Shown here: positions 12,211 to 35,500 of the stretch, one piece after another
Numbering within the stretch: the stretch's first letter is position 1
Layout: each line of letters begins with the position of its first letter
From: Salminus brasiliensis
Taxonomy: Eukaryota; Chordata; Actinopteri; Characiformes; Bryconidae
Assembly: GCF_030463535.1 (NCBI RefSeq)
Contig: NC_132894.1
Location: 15,769,433-15,833,432 of the forward strand
Length of the DNA: 64,000 nucleotides
Reading direction: 5' to 3'
The notes under the pieces: model-generated
Databases searched by the model: none
Told to the model about the DNA's origin: nothing
Seen by the model: only the letters and a program-made list of their open reading frames with translations
Position numbers and translations under genes: made by a program

Positions 12211-14716
12211 ACAAAAGTCCTTCAGACTTTCAGACATAGCTGATTGTATCTTCATTAAAACGATGAGCTGTCCAAGAATACAGGCTGCCCCTTTGTAATG
12301 CTTCAGGTGGGTATACAGGCGGAAACCATGACTCACGCGTTTTAAGAACTCTCCCACACATGTAGAACTTTGGCTTGAATTAATAGAACGAAACCAAACG
12401 AACAGACAAACAAACGAAGTCGGCCAACGTAGAGACTTTCATAAACTAGTGTACTTTTGAATAAATTCTCAATCTCAAGGAGGTTACCTCACCAGTAGAC
12501 ATACATCCATATAGATAGCTTGATTGCACCTCATTTGTAGATTTTCACAGCTTAAAATGTAATACAACAAAAATAACATCATAACAGGCTTTCTCCAGAA
12601 CCGTACAGGTAGGTCGGATTAACAGCTCACAACCAGGTAGTGATAACGAGTGAACATGGTTCACATGTAGAACAAAACACACTAAATAAAAGGCCAAGTG
12701 TTGCACACGTATTCATGATGAAGCAATCAGAGGCCAGTAGATTTAGCATTTCATTGTTGGACCTCGGTGTCTTTTTGGCATTGTTCGCCGAATCGTGACT
12801 GACATGATTTTACATGGATTGTTGAGTTGATATGGAACAGGTCCGCGACTGTACCCCTAAGCAACGGCGCGCAGGCCGCAAATGCTCTGGGGGGTGCACG
12901 CTCGCTTCCCCTCCCTGCGATTCAGAAGCTGCTCTGGATAAAGACAGAGGTAAAAACACAATTCAAGCAGTAGCTTCCATCAGCTTTGACAGATGTGGCG
13001 CATCATTTTTCTTTTTTTTTTCTTTTTTTTAAAGCATATCTATTGTGTTTTTTTGTTGTTGTTTTTTTTTTTTTCATACCCCCAAGAGTAAACTATACAC
13101 AACATATCTGACACATCCTCACCACACTGACTGTGTAGCGTACAAAAACTATACTGAGCATCAGAAGGCATGTAGAGGACATACAGAAATCGAACTGTTG
13201 ACATAGAATATAGTGTAACTGGTAAACCACAACCTGTCCTTTCCAAACCCTTCTTTCCATCCAACACATCCATTTCGTCCAGTCTTTTTTTTTTGTCCCC
13301 CTCTCTCCTTCTTTAGAGTAATCTATTTAGCACCATTTGTAAGTTCACACAGGACTGTATAAAGCCATCAGCCAACACAATAAAAGTGACCAGAAGCGCA
13401 GACAACAAATCCAGACCAGTCTAGTTAAAATTCAGTGGAAAACAAAACGAGAGTCTTTCGAGCTTTCGATCACAACTGCACCGAACAGAAATCTGCTAAA
13501 CTGCTCTGTTACTCGAACTAAGCACCATGTCAGCTTTTGCTGTGGCATGCGATACACCTGGAGGGAGGACCGTGCATTTTATCCACAGAACATCAACTTG
13601 CATTAAGGCTTTATCTGTACACTGCTAGTATGTCCGCTGGCACGTTTATCTCAACTGCTCACGTATGCTGGGCCAAAAGGTTATAAAGTGAGCAATAAAA
13701 AAAAAAAAAAATAATAAAATAAAATTCTGCTCATGTTTCATTACTGAAAAAGAATGCGAATTCTCAATTTTAGAACTATAAAAATGTTCAATTTTGTTAA
13801 CTTCACTGCCATTTTTACTCTCAGAATTACAGAGAAGTGCAATGGCATGAATACAGAGGACCACAGAGTAGTCTTTGGGTCACTTGCATAATCGAGGACA
13901 CGAGTGATCTCAGTTCATCACTCAAATGTTGTGTTTAATGGCTTACGGTTTGTGTGGAACTACGAACATTTCCCTCTGCAAATTCATAATTCTAATGAAG
14001 CAAACAAATGCCCCTGCAACCGGCATCTCCAGGTATTTACAGACTGTCAGTTGGGCCCAGTATTCATGTAGTAAGAAGAGGAGGATGGGGAGGAGAATAA
14101 AAACCTTTGTAGTGACCAAGAGTAACAGCGGGCGTTCATGTAAGATCATGGAAGTACCAACTCCACCACATCTGCTTCATTTTCTACAACAACCATCTTT
14201 CTGGGGTCCGTTTGGGAGAGAACGATCGCGAACCGAACGACGAAATCTCTTACCCTGTTTAGTCTAGGAGTTCTCGGAGGTTCCATGCATATTTAAAGGC
14301 GTTTTTACTTCAAGGAAGACATGAGTAACCTGAAAAGCATCCCATTAGCGTGTTGAGGACTCTTATTTTCCTCCAAACAAAATCAAACAAAACTGTCATG
14401 GTCTCTGCAGGAAAAGAGCAGCAAAAATATACCAAAAGAGAGAAAGAGTACAAAACTACAAGCAACAATGTACAACCATTCTGGACAAATATTAGGATTA
14501 GTATTCTTCTGTATGGATGCCACAAAAAAAGGGATAAACAGAGAAGAGGAGGGGAAACAAAACTGGATTGTTTAGTGCTCTGAAGGTCAATTGGGGCATC
14601 ACCCCATCTTTGTACACGAGGTCTGACACAAGGTCTGCCACACTTCTACTGCCACAGAGTGGACAGCAGGTCCTGGGCATAGGTCCGCTAGCTGGCTCAA
14701 GATCCTTCCAGTGGGC
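10520..14716 (-). other. pik3ca: Probable 3'UTR of pik3ca
   Basis: Non-coding, AT-rich sequence directly downstream of the pik3ca stop. A minus-strand AATAAA lies at 10543-10548, and I see no new gene, splice acceptor or clear transposon in between, so a UTR of about 4.2 kb ending near 10520 is proposed. Mammalian PIK3CA also has a long 3'UTR. It contains a CA run (12180-12206), A/T homopolymers (10865-10885, 13053-13074, 13697-13710) and other TTTATT sites that could give shorter isoforms. The exact end is unknown. Confidence 0.5.
12180..12206 (+). repeat. (CA)n microsatellite
   Basis: CA dinucleotide run in the inferred pik3ca 3'UTR, which reads GU in the transcript. Confidence 0.9.
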
Positions 14717-25794
<11,078 letters not shown>

Positions 25795-27076
25795 CTGCAA
25801 AGAGAGACAAAATGTTTTAATGGAACAATTCGTACCTTCATTTATGACTTGATTTATTTAGATGTAGTGTTTTTTTACTCGGTTTCTTGTTTCTTATAAT
25901 GCGTATTTCCCAGTTCAACCTTGCCTTTGTACTCCCGACTGACTCTTAGCCTGAGATTCCAACAAAGAACAGGTACTACCTTAAAATCAATGTAAATAAG
26001 CAGGTAAATGAACAAACAAAGGACCAATAAAACTGAAAGAACGAGGGAGATATGTTCTAGCTGCCACAGGCATGTTGCACAACACACCTATGACAAGCCT
26101 AACATACCTCAAGGGGATATCTGCAACAAGTGTGCTAGAAAAATCATATGCAAATGTTTGGACACTCCTGGTAAAACTGCAGGTCTTGCATATGCACTTT
26201 TAGTTCCTGTAGAGAACTTATAGTAGTCTAACTTATAAAAATGTCAGAGGCGTTCAAACCATAGAGCACCACTGCAGACCTGTTTCTCTACGTTCATCAG
26301 ACCAATGTTTCAATCCAATATTTTAGAATGTATTTATTGTACTGCGGAAGTGCAAAACTTATAAGTAACGATGGGCTGCTATTCTACATTTTCAGCATGT
26401 TACCCTATGCAAAGCCACTCAAGATTCCCCTGCCATGCTTATCCATGACTGATGGGTTCCTAGTTTCAACATGATATAACTGTTTATGTACCAGAATCAG
26501 CATCAGCAGATACACTGTAAACGTGGACACCTTACTGGCTGCAATAACAAAACAAGACGAGTCAGCCAACAGCTTACAGGAAGAAAGGTATGATCCTGTC
26601 TCTGAGTCACTCTGCAATGAAAAGAATTCATCAGTGAGCGAGAGGCAAGTTATTTCCCTTCCACATGGAGCCAAAAACATTTGGCACTTCTCACACAACT
26701 GGATGACATGTTTTTCCCCCCTCCTTGCACTGACATAAGCCAGCCAGTCTGACAGACAAGTGCATCTAAAAGACCTAAGCCACCACAGACAAGTCAGATC
26801 ACGCAATTAAATACAATAATAATAATAAAAAAAAAAGACAGGATGTAGGATAGTCGGTTTAGTGAGCATTAGTCACTGCATTTTAAGGAATCATTTGTCA
26901 ATCACTGGCCACTCTTGCAAGCAACTCAAGCAGCTCACTAGTCCTAACTCATTTCAACAACAGTATGTGGAAACTGGGAGAGCTGTGAAGAAGGAAAAAA
27001 AATAAAATAAAAATACTCTCTGAACCATAGCCAGCATCTAATGTATACCATTAAAGTGTAGGAAAAAAGGACTTAC

Positions 27077-27183
27077 CTAAATCAGTTTCAGGGCAATCTG
27101 AACACCTCTGGCCTCATACTGGAAGCCCTCAGCTAAGTTGCTCCTTTAGTAGTTTAGTAGCCTCTACGGTCCAGTGCGGTTTT
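27077..27183 (-). other. pik3ca: Possible alternative non-coding 5' exon of pik3ca
   Basis: On the minus strand gatttag is followed by a perfect gtaagt donor (boundary 27077/27076). The only nearby acceptor (gctacag at 27184-27190) has a poor pyrimidine tract, so this could instead be an alternative first exon. Human PIK3CA is known to use alternative non-coding 5' exons. Confidence 0.3.
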
Positions 27184-27683
27184 CTGTAGCGATGGCCAAA
27201 GCGAGCACGTTCGCCTTCATGACAAACACAACACAAGCTAATCATATAATCAACTACTCAACAGAGGACACGTGTCCTCACTTAGCGGACAGATGCTCAT
27301 TCAGCTTAGCGTGTCTTTTCTACAGAGAGCCGCGAGCGAAGTTATAAACTAAGCTAGCTATAGCTAAGTGAGCCCAGATTACACGAACCCAAACATACGG
27401 TACAATAGGGGCCAAAACAGGCGCGACAGTGACTCGCTAATCACAGGCTTAAAAATAGACAGCACGCCCGCTCGCTTTCAGAAAGCACAGGTTTAGGAAA
27501 AGTGGATCCAATTTAGCTAGATTCGTTTAGTCGGTCAAACGATGATGGTTCAAACTTAGCTTGGTAAATAACCCGGTCAGGAGAGGCTAGCTAACATTAG
27601 CTAGCTAGCTAGCTGCCCAGATGACAGTAGTGCTACTATCCGGGCAGTGGGAATAAACAGCGCGGCTCGGGCTGCACCGCCGA

Positions 27684-27685
27684 CC

Positions 27686-27715
<30 letters not shown>
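27684..27715 (+). repeat. (GACA)n tetranucleotide microsatellite
   Basis: About eight tandem gaca units in the 5' intron of pik3ca. Confidence 0.9.
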
Positions 27716-27716
<1 letters not shown>

Positions 27717-28527
27717 TGACTGTATAATCAGTTAATTTGGCTATCTAGCTAGCTATCTTACTAAGCAGCAAATCTAGTTACATTAAACTAAACTCGCCAG
27801 CGGTGTCAAGCAAAGGGATGTGTAAAAAAAACCCCCACAAATAATCACTGGCAGGGGGTGACAATGTGGCTAGCTATAGCTAAATATCATGCTAGTTAAG
27901 ATCAACACCCGCAAACCACATCCGTGCAGCGCATAGGGCGTAAATTCAGCAGCTAATGAGCTAGGATAGCTATACCTATTAAGCAACTAGCGAACTATCC
28001 CGTCGCCTAAATGCAAGCTTTTGTAAAGTAAGCTAGCGCTAGCCTAGCCTAGCCAGCCAAGTAGAATGGGAGTGTCCTAAATCGTGAGTGCAGCTGGAAT
28101 AAACAGATGCCCGACTCCGGTCCCTTGCAATTCTGCTACTAGCCAAGTCATCTAGCTAGATAGCACTAAATTAGCCAGTGGGTTAGCTAGCTATGCTAGC
28201 TATAGTGTTTGTTTCAGACCTACAGACCCAAGTCTAAGCAACTGCCAATGTTTGGGAATTACGTTAGCTAGCTAGATGTCTGTCTGCTGCCGCTGCAGAT
28301 CCATAAAGCAGGCTAGCTAGCGAGCTAGCTAACGTTATCTGATTGTAGCTAACTAGCTAAGAACTTTGCAGCTATAGCTATAGCTACCTAAACAGGTCAG
28401 CGTTCACCATCTCTCCAACTCTGCCCCAGTCATTTAGTTAGCAATTGAGCTTGTAGCCATTTAGCTAGATAGTTACATACCCAAGTGGTTAAAGGGACAC
28501 TGGGGGTTGTGGAAGCTAGCTACATAC

Positions 28528-28920
28528 CCTCCTGTGTTCAAATGTGTGAGCGATCCGCTGCTGGCGCTCTCTACTCCAGTCCCGCACAGAACTACACAGC
28601 GCAGGCGACGCTCGGGCCTACCCGCCCCGGCCTGACAGGCGCAGTCTCTCCATAGCAACGACGGACGGCTCTGCTGTCTGTTTGTCTTCTCGCAACAGAT
28701 GAGGCAGAAATCGCTCATTACCGAGAGCGGACGAAGGACACCGTCCCCGCTGCGCGATCGCCCAGCTCGGACATGCTCGAAAACGCTGCAGTCATGACTG
28801 CTGTAGTCGTGAAGATTAGTTCGAGTTAAATGAGCTCCGGCACGGTGTTGGGCAGTGTAGCAGGCTAACCGCAGCGCTGCGCCGGTCTGCCGTGCTGTGG
28901 CCAGTTCCTCTCTAAACACC
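28528..28920 (-). other. pik3ca: Candidate non-coding first exon of pik3ca
   Basis: A GC- and CpG-rich block on the minus strand ending in caggagg followed by a gtatgt donor (boundary 28528/28527). It lies at the position expected for the untranslated first exon. An open frame runs through it but matches nothing I know. The transcription start is not determined. Confidence 0.45.
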
Positions 28921-29960
28921 CCGGTCCCGCGAGTTTGTGATGCGCTCGACGAGAATAGTGGAGATTGGGGGGAAACTTCAGGGAGCTCTGCTAATCTCCT
29001 CCTCTCTACAAACGAGAAGATTTGGGAGAGAGTAATGAAAAATATAGATTACGGCGCTTTTACTTATTCCCATATGATTGTTATTAGTTTTATAATATTT
29101 ATTACTTTTTAATATTTTTTTATTAGTTACTATATATACTAATACAATTATATATTAACAACAATCACAAGTATAAACGAACAAACTATTAATAAATAAT
29201 TGCAATAAAAAATGTATACATGAAGCAATATAGGAAAATAAGTAAAATCGCCGAGTCTAATGCCAGATTTAATCACATGTCATGTTTTATGACCTAAATT
29301 CATCTAAAATCACATTTCTTTTACATATTCTGTCAATCTGAAACCAAACTGAACAAACCTGTTTGCAGTTGGATTGCTATAAATGTATTACAGACAAATT
29401 TGATTAAATAATATGTCAACCGGAAGCTATTCCTTCACTCGTGTATTTCTCCATCGGTTTGCTTCATTTACACCCTGGTTTCTCCTATAAGATGATCGAT
29501 GGATCCAGCGCATCATTACACTGAAGTGCAAATTTGTCAATCACATTTCTGAGTTCTTTCTCTGTGGGATGTGGACTGTACCACACCAGACGCGGGGAGC
29601 TTCAGTAAGGCGCTGAACTGTGTTTCGCACTGAGCGCTGGTCTCAGGCTGCCCTGATGAGTGTGTTTTTCGCAGTGAAGCAGGGCACGCAGGTGTAAGGC
29701 AGTGAGGAGCACGAAGCGCCTCGTCTCGAGTTTACTTTTGACACTTTCCGCATTGCTGCACCCCTGTACTGGAGGCTCGGGGCAGGAGAGCCGCGTCTGG
29801 CTGGAAGAAGTTCGGCAGCTTTGAAGGATGCGAGGAAGATGGCGATGAATGTGGGGAACAGAGATGCAGTTTATCCAAGTGCTGATTTCTGCAGCACTTA
29901 CAACGTTCACCCTGTAACGTACGGAAACAGCAGCCATTATTTCCCTCGGGTAGCAGGTAA
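28540..29960. promoter_or_regulatory. Bidirectional pik3ca/zmat3 promoter region
   Basis: pik3ca is read leftwards and zmat3 rightwards from here. CpG-rich patches at 28550-28960 and 29580-29960 flank an AT-rich core (29040-29420). The same head-to-head arrangement exists in human. Individual factor sites are not assigned. Confidence 0.5.
29698..29956 (+). other. zmat3: First exon of zmat3, possibly coding from 29839
   Basis: GC-rich sequence ending tagcag followed by gtaagg, a near-perfect donor (29956/29957). An ATG at 29839 with A at -3 and G at +4 opens 39 codons plus one base, in the same frame as the next exon (32222 onward, acceptor gctttcag). An in-frame stop at 29695 bounds it upstream. 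A six-codon uORF (29828-29848) overlaps this start. The human first exon is non-coding, so coding status is uncertain; the 5' end shown is nominal. Confidence 0.5.
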
Positions 29961-32221
29961 GGTGGCCTGTGACATCGCGGTGTCGTTGCGCTGTGGCGAA
30001 TGCGCTGCGCTCAAACGGTGCACTGCATCATTTAGTGCTGCAGTATCAGGGCTTTGGAAAAAATACTAAACCGAGTTTCTCGTTTTTTTTTATTTTTTAT
30101 TTTTTTATTTATTCACCCACTGACTGAAATGCGGAGTTTCATATTGGTGTGGTTAGTCGGCGTGTGTCGTGTCTGCAAATCCAGTGAAAAGAGCCGCCTT
30201 ACTTTCTCTAGGTTCTGTCGGTTTGGGGGCTGATAGCGGTTTCCATATTTAATAACACGTTGAGCTGATCGCCTGTGATTACCGAAGAGCTTAATTCATG
30301 TACAGCTGGGTGTATAAATTCAGTAATTTCATGGTAACGACCGGATAAACTTAACATTAGATAATATCGGCAAATTGATTACAGTAACGAATTGCAGTAT
30401 CTGAGTAGTCGGTCTAATGAGCCAATAAGAACGCCTGCTCCGAAATCTAGACCGCTGATTGGCTGTTTGAAGTAGATCCAGTGTCGTGCAGTTATCGTTA
30501 GTGCTTATTGATTACTCTGCATTAAAGAAACTATTTATTTATATAAATATAAATAATGTGTATTTGTCATTTTTATGTATAAGTAATTTATACATGGCGA
30601 AATGAGTGATATATAAGGTACATCAATAATAGGAATTATTATTATTATTATTATTAACGGGATGTCTCAAATGTTTCAACATCGACTAACACACTCATAG
30701 TCTGTCAAAAGCCAAAGCCTCTCATAATGTGGTATTAATATCACCTGTATTTTCCTAAATGGGAGGGGATTGGAAGGGGATTAATGGAGTTGGCTACAGC
30801 AACAGTGAGTCATATTAGTAAGTCATATTAGCCAAAGAGTTTAACATTGGGAAATCCACTTAAACAGCAAAGCCAGAACAGGTTTGGGGCCCCATTAGCA
30901 GTAACTGTATTTGCCTAAAAGACTCATATGTTTAGCTGCAGGATTGAGGTTCCTTCACATGCCAGCAATCATTCCTGGTATGAGATAAAACATTGCAGTT
31001 TTATTACTGCTTGGCTGCAAACTGTTGTATAGGCAGATAAAGCATGCCTGGTTTGCCTATTAGTTAGGCTACAGCTGGTCAATAGTGTTGCAGTCCTTAA
31101 AACCTACAAGGATCGTCAAAAGTTTTTTTTTATGGGGGGCAAACAAGTGTCTTCCAAAAACACAAATGGAAAAGAAATATCTTACAAGTGATCTGCACCA
31201 GCAAGTCATGTAAGACAAGCTGCGCCAAGCAGTTTCTACCTTTACCTTCTCGTGTACTCAGTGCACCTTGCATTATAGATGCCTAAGGGTACCGTCTTTC
31301 ACTGAGTGAAAGATTTTACGCTATCTTCCTCCTGCTCTGATAAAAGTTGCTGCCTCAACTGCAGGTGTGCCTTTGTGCCCAAACCATTGGATACAATCTG
31401 GATATTAAAAAAAAGTAAGGTTTTGACCTTGAGCTGCGACTATGTAGGTCCTCCTTGAGCCTATTTCTGGACATGTATTCTCTGATGACCAAGACATATC
31501 AGGTTTGTCTTCTGGCACCAAATAGAGCGAGGGGGAGGAACAGGAATTTGCATGGAATAGTACAGTTTGCACATCTAGGTAAATAGCTCAAATTGTTACT
31601 GACGGCAAATAAAAAGGTATCCCGACCTCATGGTAATGGAATCTTGGACCATCTCCAGCTAGCCAGATTTCTCCTTCCTTTAAGTTTCTGGGGGTTATTT
31701 TTCTCCAAGTGCCAAGTCCTTACGGCACCGAGGCGTCCTCCGCCCGTTCGACCGGAAGCAAAACAGTCTTTCACACTCTGGTGCTATTTCAGTCTACTGA
31801 ATCATTGTCGTCAGGACTACATCGGAACTGATACAGTGGAAACATTGGGACAGCAGTGCAGCAGCTGACTCTCCAACCCCCCACTCAGTCGCAGATCCAC
31901 TGGAGCATTGTACACACAGATGAGGGCCAGAAATGCCCACAGTTGAGTAGGCAGGAGTCAGCTGTAATCACGTCTATAGTGAGACGTGCAGAAAAGGCCC
32001 ACTGTTGCTAGAAGGAGGCTCGGTTTCTTCACCGCAGGGACTGAAGATAGCCTTATGTTGTTCACTAAACTGTCAGCCTTGTACTCTACTATTGTAAAGG
32101 GGGCTAATTTGCTGCACTTGGTTGCGTATGCCTTTTGAAGACGGATTGCATTATTGCTTTTTTCTGTTCTATTTTTTGTCCTTTTGTTAAGCTCGAACCT
32201 TATGTATGGCTTTGCTTTCAG
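29957..32221 (+). other. zmat3: Intron 1 of zmat3
   Basis: About 2.3 kb of non-coding DNA from the gtaagg donor to the gctttcag acceptor. It contains T-rich runs (30083-30115), an (ATT)n run near 30636-30655 and a single perfect p53-type half-site (aagcatgcct, 31040-31049). I see no exon or transposon. Confidence 0.6.
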
Positions 32222-32256
32222 GTCCAGAGACTGTTCTGAAGCCGCCTCTGAATCTA

Positions 32257-32577
32257 ATGTGTCAGCAACAATCTCCAGCCTTCCAGCCTGTAGCCCCTAC
32301 CCAGACCCTGGGGCCTCCCCCGGTGATGATGTCCCCAGACTCCCTTGCTTTCCCCCTCTGCAGCCCCCTGCCTGCCAAGCCGCCCCCTCACTTGCAGCTG
32401 GTCCCCAGCCCACCCATCACAGTGCCCCCAGTCCCCAGCCCCCAGGCTCCTGAGGAGGAGTGTCAGAGAGTCGGCACTGAGCAGGACGCTACCCTGGAGG
32501 AGCTGTGTAAACCTCTGTACTGCAAACTGTGCAATGTCACGCTCAACTCAGCACAGCAAGCACAGGCTCACTATCAG
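32257..32577 (+). CDS. zmat3: zmat3 exon with Pro-rich region and finger 1 start
   Basis: Encodes residues 1-107: Pro-rich stretches, then EELCKPLYCKLCNVTLNSAQ up to HYQ at a gtgatt donor. The exon itself starts at 32222. Finger 1 is split between this exon and the next. Confidence 0.92.
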
Positions 32578-35500
32578 GTGATTGAACTGTGTGATGAATA
32601 GGATTTCACTTTTTCTCTTCATTTATTGTTCCCCTGTCTCTTGAATGTTTGTCAATCATTGTACCTAGTTGTAACCCTCACCATTTGTTTTGCACATGTA
32701 TCATATCACTAATTATTTTAGATCTTAAATACAAAATATTTTATACAACCAGAGTAAATAGAAAACATTATTATGTTAGCCTAATTCGTTCAGTTTTTAT
32801 GAAAAGCTCAAGTGCAGCTGGGTTATGCAGCAAGACAGTGATCTGAAGCATATGAGCAAGTTCTCCTCTGAATGTCCCAGTGAACACAAAATTATGTTGT
32901 TGTTTTGTAGTGACATAGTCAAAGTCCTTGAGATGCTGTGGCAGGGCTTTAAACAGGCAGGTCATGCTCTAAAATCCTCCACTGTGGCTGATTGTAAGCA
33001 ATTCTACTGATTGCAGCTCAGTTTCTGTGAAAGGTGGAACAAACTTTTCACACTTGATTGTGAAACTTTTTTCCAACAACAAATGAAATGATCATGTAAA
33101 ACTGTGGATTCTGTTTCCTCATATTGTCTTTGTCCTATACTACACTTTGTTTGAGGATCTGAAACCATGTAGTGGGACACACATGCAAAAATAGAGGAAA
33201 TCTAGTTTTGATTAAAAACTGATGTAACATACTAATGCTTTCTTCTTCATTTAATATAGAACAAAAAATCATGTTTCCTGGATATTAGATACCCTTTGAA
33301 CACATGGTGGTTTTATCCCTTTTCGGTGATGAAAATATCCACATTAGGAATGCTAATGGTCTTACTTACAATATTCCAGTTTCAGTTCTTAAAATAAAAG
33401 CATGATGCATATGTTTGTTCTCTTCCAGGGCAAAAACCACAGCAAGAAATTGAGAAATTTTTATGCTGGTAGTCAGCAGCCACCCCCTATCAGAATACCA
33501 GAGGAAGTAGAGCCAGTTTCACAGCAGTCCCTTTCCACTCCACCCACAGAGACTGCCACTGCAGCGGCCAAGCAGGTAAAACTCCGCATACTGTATGTCT
33601 TCTTTTCTCATAACAAGCCTTTTCATGCAGAAAAAGCAGTGTAGTCTGCCCCGCGCTACATGCAAATGCCTTTTCACAGTCAGCCAGCGAACAGCCATGG
33701 CTTTAAGCGCAGTTTGATTGCATGGTGTCACTCTGTAAGTCTTCGTTCAGCAAGGCCTGTGTGATAGTAATCAGAGCCAGCCTCTGAGCCGGCGAGCCTT
33801 TCATCACTTCTGCCCGTCTCCTGCTTGCAGCCGCCCTTCAAGGGCCCCAGCAGGGTTATCCTGGCCACAGAGAATGACTACTGCAAGCTGTGTGATGCAT
33901 CCTTCAGCTCCCCCGCCGTGGCCCATGCCCACTACCAGGGCAAGAACCATGCCAAGAGGCTCCGGCTCGCCGAGGCCCAGCAAAACGCCAGCCTCTCGTG
34001 AGTCTCACAAAGCCCAAAGCAACATACATACGCTGCCAAGCAATTTTAACATTAGTTTAGGAAAAGAAAATTGAAAAAAGGATTCAACCCCTTGGTGTTT
34101 TTTTTTTCTTTTTGTTGCATTACAACCTGGAATTAAAATGGAATTAAGGGGGTACTATTCTACCATTTGATTTACATGCTTTTTTGAAGGTGTCAAATAT
34201 TAGCATTTGCTATCATGGTGTTGTATCAGAAAAAAAACATTAAAAAATGAGAATTTTATGATGAATATGAACAATATGATGAAACACAGTTTAAAAAACA
34301 TTAACCCTCTGGTGTCTATGAACGCACCGGTGCGCCAAATGCAATGTTTCTTGACCATTCTATTAACATCTTAGCGATAATACAGAGCACAAATATGGTT
34401 CAGACATTTCCTCGATCTGTATAGCCTTTTCGATTGTATCTCATTGCCAGATTGTACGTGACTCACAACGAGTGAGTTACGAGGCTGTGAAGACGAGTCG
34501 AGAAACTCGTCTCTGCGCCTGGCCTTGTCTAACTGGTGGAGTCGGGTGTCTGTCATCTGCCTCTCATCTGTAATCGCTGGATTCCTGTGTCCATCCATGG
34601 ATTGAGTGAAACTGACCAATAGACACTCAAACTTGTCTTCTGCCTCTGCCATCTATATAATATCTTTTTCATACATTCCCCTATGTATGTGAACCTAAGA
34701 CTCAGTTTCAAGCACCAAAACAATATTGCAGGAAATATTAATAATTTCTAAAATCTGACTTCTGACTTTTTCAGTTTTAGGATCCGAGTATCTTTTCACA
34801 CAGTGCTCTAGGTCACATTGGGTCTCATTATAGTGAGAGATGAGCTTGTTCTGAACATTTTGGTTAAAAATTGTGCATATTATTTCATATGCAAGTGCTT
34901 TGAAAGGCGAATAAAAAACCTTAGACTCCAGAGGGTTAATCAGATCTATCTGAGAACTGTCTAGGTGTGGTCCTAATAATGTAATAAACACGGTTAATAC
35001 CCCTCCAAATGTCTCTTCCCGCTACACAGCAGAATTAAACACAGCAGTGCAGGAAAGGAAGAATGAATCTGCAAATTGGCAGATGGATGGATGAACGACA
35101 GAGAGACCGGCAGAGAGACAGACCAGTTAGCTAACTTGGTTGCTTAAGCTTTAGCTACCTAGTTATGTTTACTTGGCAAGTTTCCTGTCCTGAACGGCAT
35201 GAGAGTGCTTAAGGGATAGCTTTGTAAAAGCTGTGTAGCTGAACAAAACACATCAGCCCTGTGACTGGTAAGAGTACAGCTGACACAAGCAGTACCCCAA
35301 GATTAACACCTTCCTGTTGACATCTAAAGGGAACAACCATGGCCATGTACAAAATCCTCTTTGAATTCCATGGTTTTATACATCAGGACATAATGTAAAC
35401 ATTTGGTCTTACAATTAGGTAAATACAACCTCAGATGATCCCTGTCCTGTTGCATGAACCGATTTCGTCCAATCTGACGCGAGTGCTTTGGTATACAGAG

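Larger units (their letters stand above)
25795..28527 (-). other. pik3ca: 5' intron(s) of pik3ca
   Basis: Non-coding DNA between the promoter exon and the first coding exon. It contains a dispersed-repeat scrap (caaatgtttggacactcctg, 26152-26171), a (GACA)n run at 27684-27715, dense AGCT/CTAG words at 27340-28480 and a possible alternative 5' exon ending at 27077. Confidence 0.6.

Noticed and set aside
28473-28919. 148-codon open frame on the minus strand in the pik3ca promoter region
   Set aside because: It lies in CpG-rich 5' DNA where stops are rare, crosses the likely donor at 28527 and matches no family I know.
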